A stretch of DNA of 64,000 nucleotides from Pseudoscleropodium purum (Eukaryota; Streptophyta; Bryopsida; Hypnales; Brachytheciaceae): contig OZ017800.1 in NCBI GenBank assembly GCA_963969395.1, positions 17,454,479-17,518,478 on the forward strand, written 5' to 3'. The translations under genes and the position numbers were made by a program. Below are positions 24,181 to 34,099 of the stretch, one piece after another. A model generated the notes under the pieces. It was not told the DNA's origin and searched no databases. It saw only the letters and a program-made list of their open reading frames with translations. The stretch's first letter is position 1; each line of letters begins with the position of its first letter.

Positions 24181-26340
24181 AACTGCTGCTCTGACACACA
24201 CGGGTTAATGCATTTTGATGATACATTTTGATGATACTTATACAGGATGAAAACGTGACGGATTTTGTGACAAGGAATCGTGACATAATAGACAGATACC
24301 TAATAATAAGAGGTAACAATTCTTGCATGGAACAACGCAACTGGAGCAATGAAGTTACAAACCCAGAAAACCATGAGTTGATTGCATTCATGGGAATGTG
24401 ATGAGACGCCATTATTTTTACAGTTCCAAGCATCAATGAAGGAAAGAAACGGCTTGTGTTCAGGAGGTGCAGATATGAATGTAACTGCAAATAGTAGTAC
24501 AGTCCGGTACATCCAAACCTGGTGAATCACAGTCGCGGTGGATAGTGCAGTGAGAACTTTGTGAAGAGTGTGAGCCCATCAGAGCGTCCAGAGCCACTCA
24601 ATTCTGCTGAAATTCTCTCGCAAGTATGTATGTATTAACAGTACTACAGGTCCATAAGCAAACAATTCTTCTTGACTCTCTGCGTATGCAAAACCTGCTA
24701 CAATGAAAATTCAGTTTCAGATGGTTACATTCTGCTCCTGCTTTGATACTTGCAAGACCTCCTCAGTCTACAACCTGCTAAATTTGATGCAAAGTCTCAA
24801 GGAGACGTAATATGGTATCAACAAACTGAGATGTTACTTAAGGAGGCAAGAGATTTTGTCCTAGGACCAACATGAATGAAGAGTCTACTGGAAGTAATTC
24901 TTCTAATGAATTGAGTGAAAAACATTGCAAGCGCTACTAAGAAAAATCATTAAAAAAGAAGATGAGGCCCAATATGGGTTGCTATGTACTTCTGTAGGGT
25001 TAAAAGCTTTAACCCCATAAGGATACAAAGGACTAAACGTGTTCAATGATGACCTTCAAGGAGACTCGAGTAATTGGATCATTTTTGGCCGACTCCCCTA
25101 GTAATATGGACTCTGTACTTTCAGGGTAAAGAGTATGAAATTGAGGTTTCGAGATATAGATTTGGTCTGATTGTTGAGTCCAAGCAAAGTCCTTAACGGA
25201 CAAAAACAAGGGTTGAGAAGTTACAATTTTACTACTAGCTTTGAGTTATTAGGGGCTTGGGAGTGGATGAATTTTGCTGGGTTTAGGGTTCAATAAAGAT
25301 TGAATTAAAGGATTAATTTGCGTTTGAAAGAGCTTACAGCACACGCAGAAAAGGGGATAATTACACGTCCAGTTGCCTGAACATAAGCTTCTTCGGGCAA
25401 CCCGTCTGAGCAAGGATTCCCTTCACTAAAGTATTTTAATTTTGGTTGGATCTTGTTTCAGATATTCCGATCCTCTTAGAACAACTAGTTGAGGGCCGGG
25501 AGGCAAGAGACTACAATCAAGAATAAATCTCACCTCCAGACTAAAATCAGGCCAACTGAAACTTGAAGCTGTGTGACTCTGAGAGAACAGGGAGAACAAG
25601 GTTATGACTTTGGTAAGGAAAGCTATGAATAGAACCGATGTGGAAGTCGGGAAAGCTACCTCTTCTTCGTATTGCTCTCATTCCCCGGTACAAAGTACTG
25701 CAATGCGCTTGGTCTGCGGAGCCTTGCTTTCCTGCTGTACAAATAACTGCATTGTGATGTGCCTCATTGTGACACTGAAAGATACTAAATTAGCTCGTCA
25801 TGGATCCTTCGCACTCAATGTATTATCCAATGAAGAGGAACATTGTGTATTGCTTGATCGATTCGTGAGGTTGAATTGCAGGCTTGCTCAGCGGCAACTC
25901 ACTCGCACACCTATCCCTGACATCATTCAATATGGTGTGTCAGAGTGCGACCTTTCTGTATTGCAATAAGAAAAGAAGAGAAATTCTACGTACGGGTGTA
26001 GTATTTCTTTGATGGGACGAATAGGGAAATCTTGCACTAAAAGTCAACAGCTCTAACAACCCCTGATATTTCTCGATATTTCATCATAGCATTGTTCGTT
26101 TTCTGTCGTCTGTGATAGTCAGATACTACCGCATAGCGTAGACTTTCAGCTTCGAAGACTCACGGTCAAAAAATACATAGCGCACATCGACTAAAACCCC
26201 AGTACAAAATCGAGAGGCTAAAGTGCACACTTGTCCACGAAGCTTTACTCCGTCCACTCCCTCTTCACACCGTGACATGGTTTCGGCAAGAAATTGTACA
26301 ATTGTCATTCCCATACAACAGATGAAGCATGGTTACAATT
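24181..26340. other. Gene-island DNA of unknown role downstream of the PDRG1-like gene
   Basis: Composition is more balanced than in the spacers, as in transcribed plant DNA, but no product is recognised. Frames include an ATG-started plus-strand one at 25604-25969 (121 codons), a minus-strand one at 26126-26314 (62 codons) and one at 24119-24490 on the minus strand. None has a known motif. The stretch might be 3' flanking or untranslated sequence, an unrecognised gene, or a long non-coding transcript. Confidence 0.35.
25604..25969 (+). CDS. Unrecognised 121-codon ORF
   Basis: A true ATG at 25604 opens a frame of 121 codons. The predicted protein has a Cys-rich hydrophobic centre (about residues 38-57), then a basic and acidic C-terminal half with no family resemblance that I can name. 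There is no obvious signal peptide. It could be a small orphan gene or a chance frame in non-coding DNA of balanced composition. Confidence 0.2.
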   Translation: MTLVRKAMNRTDVEVGKATSSSYCSHSPVQSTAMRLVCGALLSCCTNNCIVMCLIVTLKDTKLARHGSFALNVLSNEEEHCVLLDRFVRLNCRLAQRQLTRTPIPDIIQYGVSECDLSVLQ

Positions 26341-26354
26341 TCCAAGGATTGACT

Positions 26355-26440
26355 TTTAGGGTTACAAGAGCCTTGACAAGCCCCGGGGCGATGCTATTAG
26401 CGAGAACGCCCAAATTGGACAAGTGCAGAGTCTTCTCCTT
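26355..26440 (-). pseudogene. Duplicated 3' end of the PDRG1-like gene
   Basis: The ~86 bp here repeat the last ~30 codons of the gene at 26506-26955, offset by 160 bp and in the same orientation. Shared text includes 'ccttgacaagccccggggcgatg' and 'gcccaaattggacaagtgcagagtcttctc'. On the minus strand the frame stays open and would read KEKTLHLSNLGVLANSIAPG onward, ending in a changed tail and a stop. It lacks the upstream part, so it is either a partial tandem duplicate or, less likely, an alternative last exon. Confidence 0.6.
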
Positions 26441-26505
26441 CATGTACAATTCACAATCCCATACAAACAGATCAGAAGAATGCTTAAAATATCCAAGCAT
26501 TACCT

Positions 26506-26955
26506 TTAGTTGTCTTTTAGGGTTACAAGCGCCTTGACAAGCCCCGGGGCGATGCGATCAGCGAGAGCGCCCAAATTGGACAAGTGCAGAGTCTTCTCTT
26601 TCACAACGCCTTGCAAGCTCTTAACTCGCGACTCCAGCGTCGCCTGCTCGAGCTCCAACTGCGAGTGGACGCCATGGAAAGGGCGGCGAAGGAAGACGTC
26701 AGATCCTGGGCACATGTACCAAACGGGTGTGCTTCCATCATGATCGCCGCAAGTGCGGCATTGGTCTGCGTCGGAGGAGGAGACGACGCTCGAGCGAGAG
26801 GTTTTCGCTTGCTTCCGCATCGCTGTCAAAGCCTCCCGGTTCCCGTTCCGGGCTTTGTCGCACTGTACGAGCTCATGGCGAGCCAGCAAGAGCTCCTCGG
26901 CACACACTTCCACTTCGGCAACCTGTTTCTGCAAATCTTGGACACCGCTATCCAT
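26506..26955 (-). CDS. PDRG1: PDRG1-like prefoldin subunit (149 aa)
   Basis: Probable homologue of p53 and DNA-damage-regulated protein 1, a beta-type prefoldin-like protein of the R2TP/prefoldin-like co-chaperone complex that helps assemble RNA polymerases and other large complexes. Residues 14-47 (AEVEVCAEELL...ARNGNREALTAMRK) fit the family's first coiled coil, including the signature R-N-x-N-R-E. Residues 79-90 (VWYMCPGSDVFLRR) fit the strand region, and 97-125 fit the second coiled coil. The start is the ATG at 26955, because family members begin 13-15 residues before the AEVE block; the frame extends upstream without an ATG. TTTTGCAG at 26989-26996 (minus strand) looks like a 3' splice site in the 5' UTR. 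Odd: about 25 extra residues (49-77) with a C-x2-C pair. Identity rests on motif recall, not a search. Confidence 0.65.
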   Translation of the reverse strand: MDSGVQDLQKQVAEVEVCAEELLLARHELVQCDKARNGNREALTAMRKQAKTSRSSVVSSSDADQCRTCGDHDGSTPVWYMCPGSDVFLRRPFHGVHSQLELEQATLESRVKSLQGVVKEKTLHLSNLGALADRIAPGLVKALVTLKDN

Positions 26956-26988
26956 CGTCACCAGCACCGAAGTAGCGATGTCCACAAC

Positions 26989-27841
26989 CTGCAAAACCCT
27001 CCCCAAATCCTAATTTAACAAAACCTTGACAACTGAAAGATCAAGACGGTGATAAGCGGTTTTAGATTGATATGCTCACTTAAGGATTTTCAGAATCGTT
27101 TTCAAAGTTTACACGAAATTTACACATATTCGAAGTTTTTAAATAGTCATCACAAATGGGAATCACCTCCCAAGTCCCAACGATAACAATTCTTTAAAAT
27201 CATTAACTGTTTCAAAAATCATGCAAAGTCTGGTTTCAGTACATCTATTCGCGGCAAAGCAATCATTGAACGGAGAATAGCGCGGTGGTCTGCGAGAGCG
27301 CAAGGTAACCCTACTTCTCTCTCTTCAACAGACATGATAAGAAGTTAAGCAGGATTGTGACTCATGTATTTATTTAGGCCTTTCAAGTCTCTCCAGATGA
27401 ATCATTTTGCTCGTTACAACACGTTCCCGACGTGAATCGAAAGTAGAGATAATCCTAACTACACGAATGTAGAGCTCTGCTAATGTCAGAAAGCTTCCAT
27501 GGTAGATTCTCTACACATTTTCTCACTTCAACTTGCATTATGTCATTTCCAAGAAACAAAATTTTAAAAACACTCTTACCTCAAAACGGTTCCAAGGTAT
27601 CAATCTAAACATAGAGCTCCCGAGGTAGTCCTTATAAAGCAATAATTGTATGAAATTAGAGATTAAACGATTTACCGGCATCAGTATCTTTACTTGCGGC
27701 TCCGACGAAAGTATGCCAAAAGCCGAACCCTAAACCCCTAAACAACCCTAAACCTCAAAAACCTCAAAAACCCTTAACAAAGAAAAAATGAACAACGATT
27801 AAGCAATTCTCTGCGATTCAGTGACGAGCAGGAACTGACCT
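26989..27841 (-). other. Possible 5' UTR intron of the PDRG1-like gene
   Basis: On the minus strand, AACAGAG|GTCAGT at about 27841 is a plausible donor and TTTTGCAG at 26989 a plausible acceptor, 34 bases before the start codon. The interval has telo-box-like AAACCCTAA-type repeats at about 27723-27755 and no coding frame in register. Inference only. Confidence 0.35.
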
Positions 27842-28091
27842 CTGTTTTGGATCCACGTCCAACTGCAGACACTTCCACGGAAAAGCTTCTGAGGAAATTT
27901 GCTTGAGTGAGAGAAAATTAGTAGCATCTGAGTAAAAATTCACAACATCAGAAGAATAGAGCCTTGCCTTGTAGGAAGAGGAGAAACGTCCGTGTCTTTC
28001 AAGTGAAATCCCGCATTCCTTTAGCAGAGGAAGTGAGAGTTGAAGTAGCTCGTCATATGGCAGCCACCTCCTCCATAAAGAAGCGCCCTTA

Positions 28092-28099
28092 CTTTTATA
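28092..28099 (-). promoter_or_regulatory. Candidate TATA box for the PDRG1-like gene
   Basis: Minus-strand TATAAAAG is a textbook plant TATA box. With transcription starting near 28065 and the inferred 5' UTR intron, it would place the 5' end about 1.1 kb upstream of the ATG. No experimental support. Confidence 0.4.
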
Positions 28100-28111
28100 A
28101 ATGAGCTTCAA

Positions 28112-29019
28112 ATTTCAAACGAACGTATCAAATTTGACAATCTTGTCAAATCTTAAGTCCCAGTCAAGCAGCAGCAAACACCACAACGGCTGTTCCACAC
28201 AAAAACTCCAAATTATAGTGCAACGACAAGAGTTAGATTTGCAGAAGATCGCTTCTCCAGAACATCGAGCAACTACAAACTCAATTTCCTGCAACTGAAG
28301 GCAGAAAGGGCTTGAAAAGTATTGAAAATCGATAGGTAATCCGAGCTAACCCTAAACCGAGTCTCAACTTATGGAATGCTCCGACAAATGCTTCACAGAA
28401 AACTCTACAAAGAGAGGTAGAGCAATACTAAAGTATGTGAATGTAAAAGTGACACTCTCCTAATTGCAACACCTATCTATGGCTATTCAAGATTTCAAGC
28501 TATAACATCTCATGTAGACTGAAGACACTCATTGCAGCTTACTAACTCTACAATACTAGGCAGCTCTCAATTGTCCACCCTATTCCACAAAATACTTGGC
28601 CATTTAAAAGATTTTGTATAACATTGAATATAATTGCCATTTCTAGTCTCACTTAGTTCTAATACAATTCCAACTAAGCATACCAAATTTGGATTTTTAC
28701 AATGAAAAATTATGTTTTCTGGTGGATTTTTAAAGTCTATTTTCATGGTTTTACATAATAGTTGATAGAAAACAGTTGACAATGAATTTTTTTTAATTTG
28801 ATTGCATAGATATATAAAAAAAGCATCCATACTCAAATTTTTCATGTTAAAAAACACCCCATTGAGTAACAAAAATCTAATCTATGAAGTTGTCAATGTG
28901 AAGTGTTGTATAACCAAATTTTGTAACATAGATATTTCTACATTTTAACTAGATTTTTCTATTTGATTCTCACATTATGACTAGTTTTGTATTGCCTTGA
29001 AGTTGTTGGGATGTTCTAG
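28112..29019. other. Intergenic DNA, no gene seen
   Basis: A telo-box-like 'aaccctaaac' lies at about 28350. The rest is increasingly AT-rich with no supported gene. The longest frame (28567-28872, minus strand) is a low-complexity chance frame. Confidence 0.5.
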
Positions 29020-29250
29020 AAAAGTTTTGTTTGTTTTGTTTGTTTGTTATGGTGAGATCTCTAAGACTATGTATTCCCTACTTTTGGTACCATTGAAAAT
29101 CTCTCTACAAGGAAGAGGTATGGATTTTATTTTGTAGCATTTGGACCTATAGAAAAAAAGATATTGAATTTAAAAGTTTATGAATTAAAAATTAGAAAAT
29201 TACTTTTACTTTTATTTTGGTTGTAGCAACAACACAAGGCACACTAATCT
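29020..29250 (-). repeat. Family K copy, inverted
   Basis: Starts with 'gttttgtttgttttgtttgtttgttatggtgagatctc' and ends 'ggttgtagcaacaacacaaggcacactaat', the reverse complement of the K order. Confidence 0.6.
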
Positions 29251-29261
29251 ATATTTCAAAT

Positions 29262-29482
29262 GAGGTAGTTTGTTTATTGTAGTGAGATCTTTAGAACCTT
29301 GCATCTCCTAGTTGCATTCTGGGTACCATTAGAAAATTCTCAACGAGGAAGAGTGCATGAGCTTTGTTTCCAAGAATTTCGACGTGGGTGTTAAAAATGA
29401 AAAATGAATTCCAAAGTTTTCATGAATGAAAAAATGAAAAAATGACTTTTATTTTGGTTGTAGCAACGACACAAAGTGCACT
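29262..29482 (-). repeat. Family K copy, inverted
   Basis: A second K unit in tandem with the preceding one: 'gtttgtttattgtagtgagatc' to 'gtagcaacgacacaaagtgcacta'. Confidence 0.6.
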
Positions 29483-29998
29483 AAAATTTCTTAGAAAAAA
29501 TAAGCTTCTTAGAAAAATTAGAAAATGCTTCTAAAAAATAGTTGTCCTAAATATGCAACCTTCCAAGTGTCGCATCATCTATACTAGGGTTGGAGCATAA
29601 ATATTTTTAAATAGATTTAATCTGGTAGTTTAATGACTAGCTTTGGTATGCTAAGAGTTACTGGAAAAGAGTTGCAATTTTTAAAACACATTTAGGTAGG
29701 AATACCATAAATAGATCAATTAAGTATTTCAATCTACAAGATATGGAAAATTTGTTGAGAAATTGAACTCAATGTGTGAAAATAAGGATGAGGAAGAATG
29801 CAAAAAAAGGGATTTTTTTTCCTCAAGAATGAATATTTTATTGAATATAAATGTGGATTTTTCATTTGTATCCATTCATGTCTCATAGCTTCACCTAAAA
29901 CAACTACCTTTGGAACTTATTCCTAATCAAATGTGAGCCAATCAAGTGTGAGCAAATCAAATCTTTTTCAATCAACAATACAACCAACTATTGTTGGT

Positions 29999-30227
29999 TT
30001 AACCTATAAATGACACAACGGACATTTTTTTATTGATAAACAATAAAGAATCTCTCCATGCAAGACAAAAATACAACCATTCATCCTCCAAATTTTGTGG
30101 CAAAAGGAAAGATCTTCTATAATAATTTGACTTCCAATGAATACTTTTTCATTTGTAAAATTTAAAAATGCACATGGTACCAAAACATATGATTTCTACG
30201 ATGACCTATTTGTCGTTCAAGGATTAA
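29999..30227 (+). mobile_element. Family E TTAA-flanked element (copy 3)
   Basis: 229 bp, beginning TTAACCTATAAATGACAC and ending TTCAAGGATTAA. The interior 'gacaaaaatacaaccattcatcc', 'ggaaagatcttctataataatttgacttccaatga' and 'gatttctacgatgacc' matches the other E copies. Confidence 0.7.
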
Positions 30228-30499
30228 AGACACCCTACTCCACCATTAGAGGGGCCTCTCCATTTATAATATTCCTACCTTGACACAAAACAAAACATGA
30301 AAAAATAAATAGTCATATGTATGGTAATGAGTGTTATAGTACTATCCTCACACATTTTAGTGCCTACAAGAGAGGGTATTAAAATGTGTATTCAAACATG
30401 GCTCAAATAGTAGTACTATCTTCAATAGGGTAGCCAACCCATTTCCAACCATTTAAACAATTATGCATATTTGGAGTGTGGATTTTTTGAATTTGTAAT

Positions 30500-30830
30500 T
30501 TTTCCCATGTACAAAAATAGAGTTTGGAAGGATTTTGTATTTTTTTTCAGAATTTTATTATACAAAACATAATTACTACAAAAAAATTTTAAGAAAAATT
30601 CTTTTGACCTGTATTGATGATATAGACCTTTCTATTTTTGACCATAGACTAATTGCAAAATCAACTAAGGTGAGTATTCTAGCCAATAGGCATGCGCCAC
30701 AACTGCATTGGGAACTGCATTGTGCCATAATTAATTATTGTTCATCTCCTACTCATCATCAGAAAGAGAATAGTCTATATCATGAGAATGGGGGTGATCA
30801 GTAATGGGTCGGCTACTATACGCTCTTCAT
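30500..30830 (+). repeat. Family G repeat (copy 1)
   Basis: It aligns with 59400-59745: 'gccaataggcatgcgcc.caactgcatt', 'aattaattattgttcatctcctac' and 'cagtaatgggtcggct' against 'gccaatcacaatgcgccgcatctac', 'aattaatcattgctcatctcttc' and 'agaaatgggttgcct'. No coding function recognised. Confidence 0.5.
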
Positions 30831-32543
30831 TCACGCTGGTCATATGACCAGAGTTCTTCTTCTTCATTCGTCATTCGGACCTGCAAACTTTAGCTACAAG
30901 TCGTATGTGGAGATGTGTGCATGTTGGAAAAGGGGGCAAGGAGATGGGAGAGAATTGCCGTCACTGCCAAAACCAGTTTCAGTTGCACATTGAGTTTGCG
31001 TGGGTCGCCTTCAACCGGTCTATCGTCATTGTTGGTGGCTCTTCAACCATGAACCATCGCGTGACCAAGAAGATGGTGCTACTTGGAGACGTTTTCCACT
31101 TCAATTCAACACAGAAACAAAAGTGTGTAACGCTTTTCTCTCCTGTATCAGATCATCAATGCCATGGATCAAGAGCAGTAACTTAACTCTCTTTACGTTC
31201 CTTGGGAACGGACGTTTGGTATTGAATGTAAACATCTCTCAATTGTATGATGCAGGTTTGGAAAAAGCTGGAGCAAATGCCATACAGAGGGAAGACCGTG
31301 CGTTTTAGGTGCGTACAGACCCTGCACCCAGTAATAAGATTATGGTGGAAACATGGAGAACTAGATTGGAAAATTGAAACTGGAATTCACACATAGAGCT
31401 ATTCGTCATTCGCACTCCCATGTTCTACTCGCAAAAATCCAAGGACGAAGGATGGCCCCACTCCATGCAGGATGCAAAAACGAAGACGCTTCGCAAAAAA
31501 TAAAGCTCATCCCGCCCCCTTCCAAAATATGCTTTGTGCCAAAGACTGAGTGACGGATTTTCACTAAATCAGCACCTGCAGATAACAATCTCCAAAATGG
31601 AATTATTCAGTAGCTACGATTACTGTCATCGCGCTCTAGTAAAAAATGCGAAATTATGCTCTACCAAATGGGACATACTCGAAAATCCACAACCTACTCA
31701 AAAGTCCATAATCTTCAGGACTCTACTTCTCAATGTCACTCTCCAGTCAACCACTTGGATCTGATGTTCCTGCAAATGCTTGGACTAGAAACTTCAAGAA
31801 AATACATTCTAACCCTAGGACACGTCGATGATGAGATTCAAGAGTTTCGATTGGCAAGTCCCTTACTTCCATCGTTTTCAGAGATGTGAGCATTAAAACC
31901 TCTGGGCACATTAACAAAACTGCAGAAGATTCGAATAACAGCAATATCTCCGCTACCCAACTTTGGAGCAGAACCATCCGTATCCCATTTATTATTGTTT
32001 TGAATAAACAAACTATCCATATTGAACAAGTGGAAGCAATCTCTCAGTGACTCTCCAAAGTGCAAAACCTCTGCTAAAGCTTACAAGTACCGTGACACAA
32101 CTCTCGTTGCTAATTGAAATTTATTCGACAGAATTGCGTCCATGGCTACCCTTCTTAGAAGGACATATCATGAAGCCAGACTCGTCTTAGTCCCAAGGTA
32201 ATCCATGCTGTTGCAATTCTGGGACGTAATGAGAAAGAATTGCACATCTCTTCCATCAAAAAATCCTGCTGTTGCTGCTCCCCGGAAACTACAACTCCCG
32301 GGTGGGAAAGACGGGGACAATACAGAGCGTACCCAGTATGGGGAATTCCGTTTTCCTGATTCATTGCATCTGCAATTGGTCTCTTGCCCTAAAGTCACAC
32401 TCCCCAAATTTGAGCAAAGGATGGTGGTCATTAAGCCCAGAAGTGCCGATGAACTGGCTCCTAGTAAAGGGCATAGTCACCCGAACATATTGGAGGGCCA
32501 ACTCCGAAACCCTAATTGTGGTACAATACTTGGAAGTAAATCA
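30831..32543. other. Gene-island DNA downstream of COX10, no gene recognised
   Basis: Composition is balanced. A plus-strand 'aaaccctaatt' telo-box lies at 32509-32519. A short ATG frame at 32142 (MATLLRRTYHEARLVLVPR) ends at what could be a splice donor, AAG|GTAATC. A longer ATG frame starts at 32205 and runs antisense into COX10. Neither is recognised. Part of this DNA is presumably the COX10 3' UTR. Confidence 0.35.
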
Positions 32544-33938
32544 TCACGATTGCTGGAATGTCCGGTCCTCAGGGGCGGGAAGAAAGGGAAACGGTGCAGC
32601 AGAAAGAGATGCGATGGGAGGCAAAACCGACCACGGTCGTTTCATGTCCGTCTGAATACCTTTCAAATCCGAATACACCAACTGTTTCTGTTCTTCCGCG
32701 GACCCCTCATTCTCGGCATCTTCAGGTTGATGTCTTCTTAAATTAGGGTTAGGAAGGCGTTGATAGATCATGGCAGCCATGACCATAGGCAAGTATAGAA
32801 GACTCACACGAAACATTTTGCGAGCGGTGACCGAGGTGGGAGACAAATAAAACGACGTTGCAGACGCTCCGAAGCCAGCGCTCAGAACCAACATCTGCGT
32901 CCCAAGGTGCCCAGAAACGACATTGTAGTCTTGCGCGAGGAATCCCAAAGGCACCAGGTATATACAATTGCGTAACGCCGCGAGCGCAACTCGACGTCCA
33001 GACAAGTCTCCTAGAGAGAGCATTTTGTACCGACCAGCAGCATAATCCTGGCGACACATAAACGCCAGCGCCATAAAGTGAGGAATCTGCCAGAAATACA
33101 ACAAAGCGCCCATAATCCAACCGCCGGCATCGATTTGCCCCGCCGCCGCTGCCCAGCCCATGAGAGGAGGAATGGCGCCCACGACTGCCCCTACCCACGT
33201 ATTGATCCAATGCACTTGCTTCAACGGCGTGTAAACCAACGTGTACAACAAAAGATTCGCAGCTCCGAGCTCGGCTGTCAAAGCATTCGTCTGGTAGTAC
33301 AACGCAGCAACCCCACCAACACCCATACTAACCGCAAACGCCACCGCGTGCGGCAAGCCCATCCGCCCGGACGGCAGCGGCCGTCGCATCGTCCGCTTCA
33401 TACGCGCGTCGCTCGCAATTTCCATAATCTGATTGAATGCATTCGCCGAGCACGCAGCCATCATGGTGCCCACCGACGTCCACGCCAACCCCGCCCAATC
33501 CACCACTTCCCCGCTCCCCATCACAAACCCTAACCCGGCTGTCGTCACCACCAGCATACTCAACCGCGCCTTGGAAATCTCCCAGTAACACCGCAGCGTC
33601 GACACCACCATCGAGGCGGGAACCCTAATTTTACCCTGCAACGCACCTGCGCCGAGAGCTCCCTTCCCGGCGCACGCAAGGGAAGCACTGGCAGTGCCGC
33701 GGGAAAGAAGCGTTTTCTCCAAACCGAAGCTCCGTCGGATCCTTCCCTGGAGTGCGCCAGGGCCGATCCCACGGATGATGCCCGCGGGGGCACCATAGCC
33801 ACGAATCAACAGCGACTGCTGGGACACAACACTAGGGGCAGTACGAGTGAATGCGAATGCCAGTGGAGGCAGCGCAGGGGAAGAAGAAGAGAGAAGGGGC
33901 CGAGAAGCGGACCGCAAGAAGAGTACTATGGATGCCAT
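32544..33938 (-). CDS. COX10: COX10, protoheme IX farnesyltransferase, mitochondrial (464 aa)
   Basis: Heme O synthase. It transfers a farnesyl group from farnesyl diphosphate to protoheme, the first step from heme B to heme A for cytochrome c oxidase, in the mitochondrial inner membrane. It is a UbiA-superfamily protein. The N-terminal ~80 residues are rich in S, R, A and L with almost no acidic residues, as in a mitochondrial presequence. Catalytic loop 1 is N169QIMEIASDARMKRT, the eukaryotic form of NxxxDxxxD, followed by RRPLPSGR. Further family blocks are YTPLKQ (236-241), NTWVGAVVGAIPP (246-258) and QIPHFMALAF (284-293). About seven to nine hydrophobic segments follow, with a hydrophilic tail. 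The start is the ATG at 33938; the frame is open further upstream but has no ATG. The gene is intronless and far more GC-rich than its flanks. Confidence 0.96.
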   Translation of the reverse strand: MASIVLFLRSASRPLLSSSSPALPPLAFAFTRTAPSVVSQQSLLIRGYGAPAGIIRGIGPGALQGRIRRSFGLEKTLLSRGTASASLACAGKGALGAGALQGKIRVPASMVVSTLRCYWEISKARLSMLVVTTAGLGFVMGSGEVVDWAGLAWTSVGTMMAACSANAFNQIMEIASDARMKRTMRRPLPSGRMGLPHAVAFAVSMGVGGVAALYYQTNALTAELGAANLLLYTLVYTPLKQVHWINTWVGAVVGAIPPLMGWAAAAGQIDAGGWIMGALLYFWQIPHFMALAFMCRQDYAAGRYKMLSLGDLSGRRVALAALRNCIYLVPLGFLAQDYNVVSGHLGTQMLVLSAGFGASATSFYLSPTSVTARKMFRVSLLYLPMVMAAMIYQRLPNPNLRRHQPEDAENEGSAEEQKQLVYSDLKGIQTDMKRPWSVLPPIASLSAAPFPFLPAPEDRTFQQS

Positions 33939-34055
33939 GGAAGGCCACCATAGCCAACTGCTACGGAGTTGCAACGACAACACGGGAGCGCGCGCATGCC
34001 ACAATCGTCAGTTCCTGAAAGCGCAGGCACGGTCTCTCGGAGGAGGAAGACGATG

Positions 34056-34087
34056 ATGAGTCAGCAGGGGTTTGAGTGATGAGTCAG
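34056..34087. promoter_or_regulatory. Paired ATGAGTCAG motifs upstream of COX10
   Basis: The same nine bases, ATGAGTCAG, occur at 34056-34064 and 34079-34087, 23 bp apart and 118-150 bp upstream of the COX10 start codon. TGAGTCA is the core of GCN4/AP-1-type bZIP sites; in plants this form is known from seed and nitrogen-response promoters. A role here is inference. Confidence 0.4.
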
Positions 34088-34099
34088 ATTTTAGACTGC

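Noticed and set aside
24119..24530. Minus-strand frames of 123 and 76 codons
   Set aside because: They overlap each other, have scattered hydrophobic content and no recognisable domain or splice context.
26584..27018. Plus-strand frames of 77-144 codons over the PDRG1-like gene
   Set aside because: They are antisense shadows of the recognised minus-strand coding sequence and resemble no family.
27720..27780. Telomere-like CCCTAAA repeats suggesting an interstitial telomere
   Set aside because: Only a few imperfect units; short telo-boxes of this kind are common near plant gene starts.
27818..28111. 97-codon minus-strand frame upstream of the PDRG1-like gene
   Set aside because: It contains no ATG (opens with TTG), and it joins the PDRG1 exon out of frame through the best splice sites. 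More likely a 5' UTR exon.
32749..33628. Several 60-150-codon frames on both strands over COX10
   Set aside because: Shadows produced by the high GC content of the COX10 coding sequence.
33939..34004. Upstream extension of COX10 by 22 codons
   Set aside because: The frame is open but begins with TTG. The first ATG is at 33938 and yields a normal mitochondrial presequence.
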